In this document: positions 22,343 to 34,302 of the stretch, one piece after another
How the letters are laid out: every line of letters begins with the position of its first letter
Position numbering within the stretch: the first letter of the stretch is position 1
DNA from: Neopestalotiopsis rosae
Taxonomy: Eukaryota; Ascomycota; Sordariomycetes; Amphisphaeriales; Sporocadaceae
Assembly: GCA_023078685.1 (NCBI GenBank)
Contig: JALGAS010000002.1
Location: 248,001-312,000 of the forward strand
DNA length: 64,000 nucleotides
Reading direction: 5' to 3'
The notes under the pieces: model-generated
The model's database searches: none
Seen by the model: the letters and a program-made list of their open reading frames with translations, nothing else
Told to the model about the DNA's origin: nothing
Program-made: the position numbers and the translations under genes

Positions 22343-23445
22343 CTACAAAGTTGGCCATCCGTTAACCCACTTGAGAAAGTTCCAGCCAAACTGGAATTGC
22401 GTCTTCTTGTATGAGACGGTTCGATTTGCTAGATTTGTCATCAGTCAATACGTCAGAGCTACATGTCAAAAGGCAAGGAGGAAAATTGGAAGTATGCTCA
22501 CCATAGTGATAGTACATAATCGGGCCCAACTTGGGGTCATCAAAGATGCCCTGGCCTCCGGGAGCGTAGACATCGCCGTGGCTTCCCAGGAGCACCATGC
22601 CTGCGCCCTCGAGGCAGTTGCCCCCAGCAGGTCCGACATATGGGCCCGTCACGGACTTGCTGCGGCAGACCTTGACCTTGTATTCTTTGCCCGCGGGTGG
22701 TAGTGCTTTGGGATCAAAGTCGCCGCTGTTGCCCTCGCTGAAGAAGAGGTAGTAATACCCGTCTCGGAACACGAGGAAACTACCCTCAAAAGCGCCGGGT
22801 GCGCTGGGCTGGCGCGCAATGTTGGTGTATTTTGCGTTGTTGGCGACTTGTGTCGCTGCAGCGTTCATGGGGACTACGTAGATACCCGTCCAGTACGAGC
22901 CAAAGGACATATAGTAGTTTCCACTGGCCGGGTCAAGGAACAGTCCGGGGTCAATGGCGTTGCGATTGCTGCCCGAAGCAGTCGAGATGCCCGTGGAGCC
23001 ATGGTCCGTCCATGTGCCCTTTTCCATGGTTGGCGATGTTGCATAGCCGATGGCGCTGTTCTGTGAATTTGGCGCCGATACGGAGTAATATAGCATGTAT
23101 TGATTCCCGACCTTTCTCACATCAGGAGCCTAGTATATACGATGTTAGTTAATAGCTCGGGGACGAAAGGTACTCAAAACTTGCCCACAGTGAGTCCTTT
23201 CCCGGGAGATTAATGATGGAACCCGCCGGAATGGCGGCACCTAGAGAAGTCCAAGGACCTGTCATTGCTGGCGCCTTGAAGGATTGAATCTTTCCAAACG
23301 TGTTGAAGCGAAAGTACTGCCCATCGTCGCGCCGAATGGCCGCTGGATCAATGCCAATACAGTTGCCTGTACATGGTTCGGGATTAGGGTAGCTGGCTGC
23401 CACGATAGCAGTCGCCATGGAAAGGATAAGGGTGTAGGCTTTCAT
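22343..23445 (-). CDS. Secreted GH43 endo-1,5-alpha-L-arabinanase
   Basis: Three exons (23445-23185, 23129-22502, 22428-22343), 324 residues. A signal peptide (MKAYTLILSMATAIVAA) leads to the five-bladed beta-propeller. Catalytic candidates are Asp33 (GIDPAA), Asp147 (NAIDPGLF) and Glu202 (GAFEGSFL), as expected for GH43 inverting enzymes; SGSNRNAIDPG and YYHY are also typical of arabinanases. It cuts the alpha-1,5-arabinan backbone of pectin side chains outside the cell. The first intron uses a GC donor (TGG then GCAAGT), the only donor that joins DSLW to APDVRK. The second intron carries a canonical GTGAGC donor. It lies head-to-tail behind the GH5 gene, on the same strand. Confidence 0.9.
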
Positions 23446-23966
23446 GATAAGTATGATGATGAATGGTTTCAGCAATGAATGATGAAGGCTCTGAATATTG
23501 GCGTGCGTAGACTGCTTCCAAGTCGGATTAACTACGAAATTTTGTAGTATTTATATAATCTTCGACTGTCCGCAGTTGCTCGTATCTAGGCGTAGGCCGA
23601 CTACTTGGCCCGCCCCAGAATAGCAGAGACAATGACGAGTGGGTAAGCAGCCGTAATCCTTCTGTGGAACTTCAATCCCGTGAGCTGAATGATGGAACTG
23701 CTATTGAAGTCCAGTGCTCCACTATGTAGATGCTTTTTCCCGCCGTAAAATGGGAGAACGAGGCTGTGATTCAAGACATGTCAGAGTGGCATGCCGCGAT
23801 TGGGGCAGAAAAAGATGATCGGCTTCATTGTGCTGCCCTGCAGTGTGAAGGCTGTAATCATGAGGCACTTTTGTCATCGACGCGGTTGATTTGCTTATGT
23901 ACATTTATCTCCATTCTATTCCTACTCATTCACAACCCGGAGATGTTCGAGACCGGTGACAAAGCC

Positions 23967-26008
23967 CTAAACTGTCAAAGTATAGTTGACCGCATTGCCA
24001 GGAACCCTTGGATAAAATTCAAATGTAAAGGTTGTGTCAACACCACCCGAAATAACCTGTGCAACCGTAGCCGCTGTAAGCTTTACAGAAGCACCATCGC
24101 GATCCCACTGGCCGCTGTAGGTCTACATTCAATGTTAGTATCTGACATTCAAGAGCAATAGCAGAGTGTATACTCACTCCTCGCGCCTGTTGCAGAGGTC
24201 CCAGATACTGCGTCCAATCGTCAAAAAGGTAGACGCCGTCGCTGCGCAACATCTTGACGGCTGCCAGATTGTAAAGGCCCTTCCAGGTAATCGGAATGAC
24301 GAGGTCGGAACCGGACACGGCCTGAGAGCTGGTCGACCCTAGCACTGGAACATCCCACTGCACTACTTCGACGTTGGCATTTGCTCCTGCCGAGAATGAG
24401 ACAGTCAGATTGGTCTTGCTGCCCGGCTCTGCTGTCGCTGAGAGGTATTGGGACAGGAAGGACGACTTGACAGTCACATCGCCGCTGGAGATTGAGTAAT
24501 CCGACGATGGGTCAAGAGTGGTTCCATCCGTAGCCTTGATTGATGACACGGTATTTCCGTTCAACAAGAAGGTGACAGTCTGGTCCGTGACCTCATCGCC
24601 AACCTTGTGGAAGATGTAGGCAGAGCTGGATTGCGATGTGGCCGAAGTGTCGGTGGTGGAGTCTGAGAGACTGTTGGAGACTCCTTGCACCGCATTCAGG
24701 AGGATATCAACAATGTCAGGGTCTCTCCACGTATGGGTGGTGCGGTCCAGATAGCCTTCGCCGTTATCCCACACTATCAATGACGTGTCGTACTTGTGAG
24801 CTGTCCTTGCGAGGAAGTCGATATACTTGCGTCTTGCTGCCGGCTCTACCAGCATGTTGGCCTCGGCTTCTCCAATCACCAAGGGAATGTCGGTAAAGTT
24901 GCCGCGAATATTTGCAATGTCGGCTTCCATGGCGGCCTTGTCAGCATCTGATCCCCATATTGTCTTTCCCCTGGGAATAGTTAGCAATGATCTTGCAAAA
25001 ATCAGAAAATACTGACCAAGCCTGGAAGATCAAGTCATCTGAGATCGATTAGCAATGATTCGAATGCACAGCCGGACAAACTTACATGGACTGTAATAAT
25101 GGTACTGGATTGCCAGGTACTGAGTCTCCTTGTAGCCCCCCGTGGGCATTTCAAACCACTCAGACGTCTTGACACTATCCATACCACCACCGGCCAGCGT
25201 GACGACACGCAGAGCGTTCTGCCCGCCAGACTCAGCCAGCGCCTGCAAGAAGAGTTCGTTCAGCTTGTTCAATTCTGCGCCGTCTGCCGCGGCGTTTGCT
25301 GGCGGCTCGTTGATCGGCTCCAATGCCACCATGGGAGATTTGCAGGCAAGCACTTCGCCAATCTGGACCCAGGTGCGGTAGAACTTTTCCTCAATCATGG
25401 TCAAGTTGGCGCCGGAAGCTGTGACATCTGCCCACTCCCACGAATCTGGACATTTCCATTAGATATCGATCAACATTGTTTGCGTGTCAAGTTGTATCTT
25501 ACCATGGTGAACATTTGTAATGACGTACAGGCCGCTTGACAAAGCCATGTCAACGACGTCGGAGACTCTCTGAAGCCATGTCGAGTTGATGGTCCAGTCT
25601 GGGGAGCTGCCAGTGAAGTGGTCCGCGTAGGTCACTTTGACTGTCAGTTCCATTTTCTATGACAATTTGATACGCGCCTTACCTGGTATTCTGACACTCT
25701 TGAAGCCGGCATTCTTGACATCGTCAAATGTAGCTTGGACGACAGCCGGGTTATTCCAGGACCCTTCGTCAGGAACGGCATCAAGTGTGTTGCCCAGGTT
25801 CCATCCAGGGTTGATGGCGGCAATGTAATCAGAAGCTGTAATCGGAGTCCAGGCATCTGTACATGTAGCAGCTCTGGGGATTGTTGCTGCAGATGCGCCT
25901 CTGGTGATCGTGGTTAATTTACTTTGCACTACTGTGTCAAGAGTAGATGTGCACCCACAGTGTGCTTAGTGCGGCTACTGAGAGCCTGAGCCAAGTGGTT
26001 AGTGACAT
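23967..26008 (-). CDS. Secreted GH5 endoglucanase with C-terminal X2/Ig-like and CBM46-like domains
   Basis: Seven exons (26008-25959, 25900-25683, 25640-25503, 25445-25086, 25038-25017, 24970-24178, 24122-23967) give 578 residues. The signal peptide is MSLTTWLRLSVAALSTLGA. The GH5 core shows NPGWNLGNTLDA, acid/base Glu182 (LEPINEP) and nucleophile Glu297 (VIGEAEA). After about residue 370 comes an Ig-like X2 module (AYIFHKVGDEVTDQTVTFLL) and then a CBM46-like end (ITWKGLYNLAAVKML, FDDWTQYLG). That order is known from multimodular GH5 glucanases, notably bacterial ones. The likely activity is on beta-1,4-glucan or xyloglucan outside the cell. The 22-nt exon 5 encodes only DLIFQAW and junctions. 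Starting at 26008 gives both a signal peptide and an open frame through the first intron. Confidence 0.88.
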
Positions 26009-27550
26009 GGCTTGGGTGAACAAATTGAGCGTCTTGGATTTTATGGTTCAACTGGCTCAGCACAAATCCAACATCAACGTTGAAATGGTCAAGACGAGTG
26101 GGATACTTGTACTTTTCATCGTCCCAATTACTCAAATAACCTTCTAAGCTATCGGCAAGGCCTCCGAAGAATCCAGGTACATGGTGTCATCAGATATATT
26201 AGTTGTAGCCCTGCTGCATGTGCCTGAATCCGTCCAATGGGCTTCTCCCTCCGCATTGCCGGATTGGGTAAAGGCGTCGTGCTTCTAGCGCTGTAGGGAC
26301 TACAGGTCTCCTATAATTTGCGGAAGAAATCTGGAGACGTTGGCCATCAAATTTCCAGCTTTCCTTTTTGAAACAGAGATCTCGGTAGTTTCTTTCCAGG
26401 GGGGCGAGTGGGCCTAATTGAGCTCACAAATTGCTTGGGAGTTTGATCTAGAGGGGGTTTGATATGCGGAATGGATAATCTACTGCAGATACAGACGTGC
26501 CAAGAGCCGTTCTGAGTCGGAGTAGCAAGAAGAGTTCTTGACCTATTTGACCTCTTGAATATTGGAGTGGGGGGCAAGGCAGCAACCGATCTCCCTCAGC
26601 GCACTGATGAACGCCACTAAAGACCGGCAATGTCTAGCCATAGCTCTGCCCATTTCATAGATGAAATGAATAGTTTTTCTACTTTTTTCATGTCATCGAA
26701 TTGCTTCTGACTTCGTGATATACTTCTCAGGTGACAAATGCCATAGCTACTGCCTGCGCTTTGGGGCTGTTGTGAGCATTCAACCACCCCTATAGATTCT
26801 TTCGGGTGACAGCAGGTGTAATTTTAGTGCTAGGGAGGGGCGAGGCTCACTCCGTCGGCAGCTTCGCGGGAGACCTCAACTCTTTTGTCTCCAGCATCAT
26901 TGATAGTTCTAAATTTCTCTACGTCTTCAATCATTTTCAACTGCTCTTATCTCCCAGCCAGTATCTCCATGTCGTGCTGTTTGACCCAACCTGTCTCTTC
27001 TTCAGTGCCACCAGCACCCACCTGGATCCTTTGCGGCACCACTTCTGGCAGAAGCTGTCTAGGGCATCGCAAATGACATGACGCTTTCCAACCAAGCCCC
27101 GAGGCAAAGATGGCGCCAGAAATAGCACAAACCTCAAGGGCCTGACCATGCTACAATCTGCGATTATTCCTTGTCTTAGCACGGCTTCCTACAGATTGTG
27201 GCAACACTGACACCAATGGTATCTCAGCAATGGTCGGTTGATCCTCTGGCCCGCATTCAGCTAAGCATTTCTAGGACAACCTCAGGGATGCAGCATCCTT
27301 AGCCCATAATGGTACTCACCAACTGGAGGCTTGAACTGCATCAAATCCGCAGCCTTACGTGAAATGGAGGACGGAAATGTCCCTGCATTTTGACGCGCCG
27401 AGAATTTCAGCTGGACTCGATTTCTATTTGAAGTATCTGAATACCCCACGTTTGTTCACCAAATCGTCACTCCCAGCCTGCAGTGCGCAGAACTCCTTCG
27501 CGGGACGTTGCGCCATTGATAGCTCAACGCTACGCGGCGCGCAATAGGAA
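26009..27550. other. Intergenic region without recognisable genes
   Basis: About 1.5 kb. The open frames are short and lack protein-like composition on both strands. It probably contains the GH5 promoter at its left end; I see no tRNA or repeat. Confidence 0.5.
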
Positions 27551-28315
27551 ATGAACAAAATGCAGTATGCGAGCGGATCGTATTTTCCGATTGACAGACC
27601 GAGAGACTCACAGAATGAATTCTTGCTGGAAGCGATACCACCAGCAACAAATGAAATTGCGGAGCAACCCGGCCGACCACCGAGCAGGCTTGGCCGAGTT
27701 CAATACTGGCTGCCATGCATCCAAATTTTACTTACAGTCTTTCCAGTATTGTTCATTGGTACGTGACTCCGTTCAGAACGTGCGACAACTCTAGCTAACC
27801 ACCAGTCTTTCATCCTATAGCCCTCGCTTCAACTGCGCTCACATTGGATCAACAGCCAACTTCCCACAGGGGCGAGATAGCTCAGCGCGCGATCGCACTA
27901 TCACCTACAATATTCCCTATTGTCTTTGCTGCAATCGTGGTCAAGTTCTTCAGGGTCTTGGGTTTGTTCCTAGCTGAACGGGGCACCAAACTGGGGGTAG
28001 GTGAATCCCCATATTCTGGAACACATTGCCTAAAAGCATACCTATTGATGTTTTTAGACTTTGGAGCGCCTTGTCGGACCTCAATCACTATTCGCCGTGG
28101 TTGAGAAGCAGCTTATCCTACCCGGCCAGTACTTCCTTGGACTCGCTATGGTATTGCTTTGGGCACTTTCTCCAGTCGGTGGCCAATTAGCACTTCGACT
28201 TTTACAGACCTCTCCACGAACGACTTCCGACAACTCTACGATCCGATACCTGCCAATTAGCGCATGTCTAGAGACGCCAATGCAAGGCGGTCCTAGCGCC
28301 AATAATACATGGCCT

Positions 28316-29051
28316 ATGGAGCTCAATAGGCGTTTTTGTTGAAAAACGATTTTTGGGTATAAATTTTTCTACGCTTACCCTATAGTATTAATGCGTTAAA
28401 AATATATATAATTTAAATGCATAATATTCCGGGCTTTACCTTCGTGCGTATATGCATTTTTCAAAATCATCTACTATCACCTACTATCACCATCTACTAT
28501 CACCATCTACCGTAACCCTTCCATCACCTACCATCACCATTTACCATCACCATCTACTATCACTATCTACCATCACCATCTACCATCACCTACCATCACC
28601 AACTACCATTACCTATTATTGCCACTTACTAATCCACCTGCCAATCCACCTGCCAGTCCACCTGCCAGTCCACCTGCCAGTCCACCTGCCAGTCCACCTG
28701 CCAGTCCACTTGCCAGTTTACCTGCCAATCTACCTGCCAGTCCACCTGCCAGTTTACCTACCAGTCCATTTGCCAGTCCACCTATTAGTCCACTTGCTAG
28801 TGCCATAATGCAATATTAATAGGTAAACTGGCAGGTAGATTGGCAAATAAATTAGCAAATAGCAATAATAAGTGGGTTAGCAAATGGTAATTAAACAGGT
28901 AATATATTCTATAATAAAAAGTGGAAAAGGCAAAAAATAAAAATGCATAAATGCTAGTATATGGTTTTAACCCATATACGCTGGTGCGGTTTTAATAATA
29001 AAAAAATCCATAAATTTCGTTTTTCAACAAAAACGCCTATAGAGCTCCGTA
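28316..29051. mobile_element. Non-autonomous (MITE-like) terminal-inverted-repeat element
   Basis: The ends carry 32-bp inverted repeats at 28318-28349 and 29017-29048 with one mismatch, beginning GGAGCTC(A/T)ATAGGCG. A direct repeat ATGGCCT flanks the element at 28309-28315 and 29052-29058, consistent with target-site duplication of 7 or 8 bp. Within about 0.73 kb there is no transposase; most of the interior is simple-sequence and minisatellite DNA and AT-rich filler. Superfamily is uncertain: duplication length would suit hAT-like or related elements, but a TA also flanks the GGCG core on each side, which would suit Tc1/mariner. Confidence 0.8.
28470..28805 (+). repeat. Minisatellite arrays inside the inverted-repeat element
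   Basis: From about 28470 to 28618 imperfect units of roughly 10-12 bp (ATCACCATCTAC-like) repeat. From about 28628 to 28800 a clearer 12-bp unit (CCACCTGCCAGT and variants) repeats about 14 times. Open frames through these arrays (Pro-Ala-Ser or Gly-Leu-Ala repeats) are by-products of the unit length being divisible by three. Confidence 0.85.
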
Positions 29052-30588
29052 ATGGCCTTTATATGGACCTATATTCATGAGCTCTCTGATATCGTCGCGT
29101 GCACTTGAAAATCCAAACGAAGATATGTACGGAAACCTACGAGTACCACACCTTGATCGACTCATTGGAGAAGATAGCATGCCAGCAGATTCGTGGACAA
29201 TGCTGGACCATACTGAGGAAATCCCTTACTCTTCTCTCCTTGGGATCCCTATCGTTGGACTTCCCAGCACAGGCAACCTATCATTCAATATCGTGAGTCG
29301 TTATCATACCGTCAATTGCGATGCCGCTGTACACATCGAGAACAGCACTATATTCGCCAATACCTCGTCTGGTTTGGGTGCAGGGTACTATGACTGGGAA
29401 TCGAGTAGTACTTTCACCACACAAGTAGCAGCAGGCCACGAGGCCGATCAAATGTGGAATGGGTCGTATTACTTCTTTAATTTGACCTCGGGAAACGACT
29501 ATACAGGCTACGACGTCAGCTTCACCAATTGTTCGATATCTCCTCGAGATGTCGAGTCATCCGTTTTTTGCCAAGACAAATCATGTCAAGTCACTGCCAT
29601 GAGAAATATTACAGTCGATCTACCTTTATGGTGGAATCAATATTTTGGCCAAATTCAAATGAGCTTGGAAGACATGCCAAGGGTGACTATTGGTTCCATG
29701 CATCAGGGCTCCAAGATATCCAGCACCTTGTTTGAGATGTGGATACAGGACCCTCAAGCTGTCTATGATCCTGAAAAAGACGAAAAGTTTGCCAACTTCT
29801 CAATGATTTCCAAAGAGACCCTGAGCCGAAACATGGAAATATTGTTCAATACGTATTGGCAATCCCTATGTGCCTCTAGGTATATTTTTGGAGGTCTTAG
29901 CACGAATATGAGCCTTTACGACGATATTTTTAGTTATTATCAGTCGTCGGTAGTGGTCGATTTCAACACCAGTCAAGTCACAATCACCAAATTCGACGGC
30001 GATCAGTACAACTGCAACATAACATTCGCAACGCTGCTGATTGTTATATCGTGCATTTTGCTCCTCATCAGCCTAGCATCGTTCATTCTGGGAACAATCA
30101 CTCTAGCGCCAGACATCCTTGGTTACATGTCGTCTCTCACAAGAGACAATCCATTTATCCCTTGTGGCGAGGCGTCGCATTTGCACGGGCTAGAACGCGC
30201 AAAGGCGCTGAACAATCTGAAGGTCACTATTGGTGACGTTGATGTTGGAGCCGAGTCAGGATATATTGCATTTGCGAGGAAGGGTACTGACGTCCATAAA
30301 CTGCGAAGAGACAGGCTGTATCGATAGTGCAGGTGCTGGATCTCGAGGTTTTTTTAGGCCTATTAGTCTGGCGCTACTACAGAGATGTACGTCTAAGTGC
30401 CGCCTGACTAACGTGGAATTTACATTCCTAAGTCCGTGAACATGACGCGAGGGCATGTCTGAGTCGGATCTTGCAGGTAACTGGTGCAAATAAAATTGTT
30501 GAATTGAGTTGTTTATGTAGATATACCAATTCAATTGTTGCATACTTCCACTGAACTCTCCAACCTTTTTCATTTGCAATTTTTTGCC

Positions 30589-31426
30589 ATGACTTCCATC
30601 GAGGGCAAAGTCATTGCCATTAGCGGGGCTGCATCGGGTATAGGACTCGCGACAGCGCAGCGTCTCGCTGCACAGGGAGCCAAGCTGTCTTTGACAGATT
30701 CTTCCACAGAGGGATTGAAGAGCGCAGCGGATGTAGTGTCTGGAATAGCAGGCAGCGATAATGTTTTGTATCGAGTGGCAGACGTTCGCGACAGCACAAG
30801 TATCGATGCCTGGATTCGGGACACGGTACAACGTTGGGGGATTTTGAACGGAGCAGTGAACTGCGCAGGCGTACATCCCAAAGAGTCCGGTATCAAGCCA
30901 ATCTGGGAGGTAACCGACGACGATTGGCAATTCGCCCAAGACGTCAACGTCAGTGGGATGCGAAACTGCGTCCGTGCCCAGTTGAAGCACATGGTCGCCG
31001 CTGCCCAAGATGGCAAATGCGCGTCTGGATCGGTGGTCATTTTCGGAAGCAACTCATCCATCACGGGTGCTTCAAAACTATCTGCCTACACAACGAGTAA
31101 GCACGCCGTGATTGGCCTCACTCGTGCTGCCGCCATGGATGCAGCGCCGTACAACATACGTGTCAATGCAGTCTGCCCGTGAGTGAACCCCGCGCCGCTC
31201 TCAATGTCTTCGCTTGCTGATTGCTTCCAGAGGACCGACGGATACGCCCATGCTACGTCGGGCTGTACCTGCGGACCAGCTAGAGGCAATGGCCGCTTCG
31301 ATACCACTTCGACGCCTCGGTACGACAGATGAGGTTGTCGGGCTTGTGTCATTCTTGTTGGGTGACGAATCTACATTTTGTACAGGTAGCATACACATGG
31401 TCGACGGAGGGTTGACTACCATGTAA
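30589..31426 (+). CDS. Short-chain dehydrogenase/reductase (classical SDR)
   Basis: Two exons (30589-31178, 31231-31426), 261 residues. It has the dinucleotide-binding GAASGIG (13-19), NCAG (91-94), a serine in GSNSSITG (154-160) and the catalytic pair Tyr167/Lys171 (YTTSK). After the intron the sequence continues VCPGPTDTPML and ends GSIHMVDGGLTTM, the usual SDR C-terminus. It should reduce a carbonyl or oxidise an alcohol with NAD(P)H, probably in the cytosol; substrate unknown. Only 261 bp separates it from the disrupted membrane-protein gene upstream. Confidence 0.9.
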
Positions 31427-32832
31427 AAGACATGTGAGGCATTAGATTTCACCAAGGTCATGTCAAACATGATTCAAATGCTGCCTACAGAATATGGCCG
31501 ATTTGCAAGGCAATGCCACTGGTGCTTGAGGCGGTGGTGCGATCGCTACTTAGGTATTAAATGAATATAGTGGTGGGCATAGATGATTCGAGCCGAGCGT
31601 CGAAAAGCTTCATCTATGGCTCATGGACTGTCAAACATAGACTGCGAGTGAAGAGAAGTGTCAACAGGGTGTCGTGACGGACAGTACTGTGAGTTTAGTA
31701 GTGGACCTTTCGGCGATAACCATTTCAACCTAAACAGCACGTAGATGCAAAATAGCGGCGGCTCTATCTCCGATCATGTACGGCCTCTTTGCCACGCCGA
31801 TAAAACGCGCAATCTTAGGCCATCTGTTTGACTTTGCTCATGCTCGAGTTCCTTTCACTTTGAATATCTAGATGACAAATCAAAGCATTCTTATCCATAT
31901 GGTAGGCTCCAAGGTGCTCAGTCAGCGTTCTGCGAGATCCGATTCTTCGTGTTGAAACAACGCATTGTTAAAAGCGATTCTGCAGACGTAGGGATTTCAG
32001 CAAATAATGATAGTACTATTAAGAAAAACCATGAGCAGGAGATGTGCCACAGCAATAGTGTCTCCAGCTTCGCGAAGAACAGAGTTCGCCTTGACATTTG
32101 CCGGAAACAAACTATACAAGCTGCTAGTTTGGCTCTCCTAACGATTTCCGAACACCAGTTGTCTTATAATATTCACAAATCTATTTTTGAAGTTGCTCGA
32201 TTATGCTTCGCAAACCCTACAAGACAGGTCATTGATACTGGATACTTCTGTGATTTCTTATGAATAATGGACCACGATGAAATTTGAATTGCGGTTTTTG
32301 TTGGACATACAAGTATAGGGGCAGATGGCGAATGAACAGGGCTTGTTGTTGGCGGTTCCACCCAACAACAAACACCCTTGTGGACATTTCGCTACTAATA
32401 TGTGTTTTGCATCACAGAGAGACAGGCCGGTCTTACCGGGGCTAAGGGGGTTAATACCGAAGTGAAATGTTGGCAGCACATCGGTGCCCAGGCGATTCGA
32501 GTAGACAAAATTGAGTACAAATCATGACTCGCGCTATAATGATGCCGTCACTTCACGATATGTTCACGGCAAAATGCATGCTCACACTTCTTTAGAGCTT
32601 GGCAGTCTAGTTCCGCTAGGCCCTCGGCCCTTTACGTCCTTTCCCTTTGCGGCGCTTCTTCCGCGCTTTACTTCTTGAGAGGAGCTCATTTGTAAGCTAT
32701 AAATGGTCATATATTGCTGAGTAATGTCACTGATATAAAGTATGCTACTCCTTGATCGTACAATTACTCTCTTATACATACAACCTTGGAGCACGATACA
32801 CTTCTTCTAGTAAGACCACTACTGCAACGATC
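31427..32832. other. Intergenic region between the SDR and MDR genes
   Basis: About 1.4 kb. Nothing coding can be supported; AT-rich with short random frames. It should contain the promoter of the downstream MDR gene. Confidence 0.5.
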
Positions 32833-34131
32833 ATGGCCACGATGAAAGCTTTAGTTGTGACACCCAAGGACAAGCATGGTTTTGTCACCGACATCCCTAT
32901 CCCAGAGCCAGGACCCCGGGAAGTTCTGATTCGTGTTGGCGCAGTTGCCTTGAACCGCGTCGATTGGCTCTATACAGCAAATCCCGTGGCCGCCCAGGAT
33001 TACCGAGTGGTTGGCAGCGATTTTGCCGGTACTATCACGAGAGTTGGCAAAGATATCGAAAACCTTCCTGATCAGCGGGTCAAGATAGGAACACGCGTGG
33101 CCGGTTTTGTCCAAGGAGGTAGGTAATTTTCTTTTATCATGCAACGCCAATTCTTGAGACGCTTTCAAGCCATATATGCTAACCAATTGACCTCGAATTT
33201 CTAGCCTGCTCTGTAAATGAGCGACCGGGTGCATTTGCCCAGTATGTCGTTGCCGAGTGGGACCTAGTATGGGCTGTTCCCGAGACGATGTCTTTGGAAG
33301 AGGCGACAACTATCAGCATGTGTGGTCTTACAGCTGCACAAGGCGTATTCAGTCGCCTTCAACTTCCATGTCCGCTTAACAAGACTGAAGGCTTCGGTCG
33401 GATCAGCGTGCAAACAGGACAGACTGTCAACGTTTTGATCTACGGAGCGACCTCATCTTTGGGACTCTTTGCTGCGCAATTGATAAGCCTCAGCAAGCAA
33501 TTCTCCGAAACCCCGATTCGACTCATTGGCGTGGCCAGCGCATCAAAGCACGGCCTGCTACGAGAAGCTCCGTACAGCTACGACACTCTCATTGACTATC
33601 GAGATCCTGATTGGCCTGAACAAGTCAAGAAGGCTTGTGGACCTAACCACGGCGTTCACTTCGCCATTGACGCCGTCTCGATTTCGCCAACAGTTGAACA
33701 GGTGGAAAGCACTCTGGCCCCTAATGGTCAGTTTGCAGTCTACCGCAGTCCGGCTCTGGGAAACTTCGACATAACAAAACTCAGCATCAAGCCACTTATC
33801 GGAGCTGTTTGGGAGGGTCTAGGTGTGGAAATTGGCTACCAAGGTATGGCTGCACAAGAGCTATGGTTTTGATCTTGCAGAGTACTAATTGCAACGACTA
33901 GGTGCAAGCATACCTGCTAATCCGGCAGCTCGAGAATTCGCAGCCAAATTCTTCACCTTCCTCAGTACCTCAGCTTCGCATGGGAAACCAGTGTTGGCAG
34001 GCAATCCTATTCGACAAATGTCCGGCGGCCTGGAGAGTATTGCAAAAGAAGGCCTTCAACTTGTCGGGCCCAATAAGCCTGCAGGCGTAAGACCTGTCAG
34101 CGCTGAAAAGATTGTCTACACTATCCAGTAG
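32833..34131 (+). CDS. MDR-family oxidoreductase (enoyl-reductase-like, zinc-free)
   Basis: Three exons (32833-33118, 33205-33843, 33902-34131), 384 residues. The N-terminal GroES-like fold is visible in IPEPGPREVLIRVGAVALNR and GSDFAGTI, and the Rossmann part in IYGATSSLGLFAAQL. Zinc-ligand cysteines of alcohol dehydrogenases are absent, which places it with quinone/enoyl reductases, the group that includes trans-acting enoyl reductases such as LovC. It could act as a stand-alone reductase in secondary metabolism, but the only PKS in the window is 18 kb away. All introns are short and canonical. Confidence 0.87.
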
Positions 34132-34302
34132 ATTCATTAGATTAGTACTCACGAGGAACTATGCTTGTAACCAATGATTTCTCTTGTGACTATGACACTC
34201 TAGGATCAAGATGTGTTCAAAGCGCAAGGACTCTATTATGCAGAAACAGACTTTCAGCGTACCTCACGAGTCGGAGTAGGGAATTGCATCTGCCTAAAAA
34301 AA

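Larger units (their letters stand above)
27551..30327 (+). pseudogene. Multi-pass membrane protein gene disrupted by an inverted-repeat element
   Basis: Coding parts are 27551-27758, 27821-27996, 28058-28309 and 29053-30327. Introns at 27759-27820 and 27997-28057 are canonical. The third part reads on to TWPMELNRRFC and stops inside the element; the frame resumes beyond it at TWPLYGPIFMSSL. Leaving out the element and one flanking ATGGCCT restores a single frame of 636 codons. Hydrophobic helices occur early (QILLTVFPVLFI, FPIVFAAIVVKFF, FLGLAMVLLWAL) and near the C-terminus (ATLLIVISCILLLISLASFI), with a long Asn-glycosylation-rich domain (many NxS/T) between them, presumably extracellular. 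It resembles the large group of uncharacterised fungal integral membrane proteins. The downstream part alone could be translated from 29077 but would lack the N-terminal helices. Confidence 0.75.

Noticed and set aside
28452..28819. Pro-Ala-Ser-rich and His-Leu-Pro-Val-rich open frames in three frames
   Set aside because: They are read-through of a 12-bp minisatellite whose unit length is divisible by three; all frames stay open for that reason and none has a start context or conserved motif.
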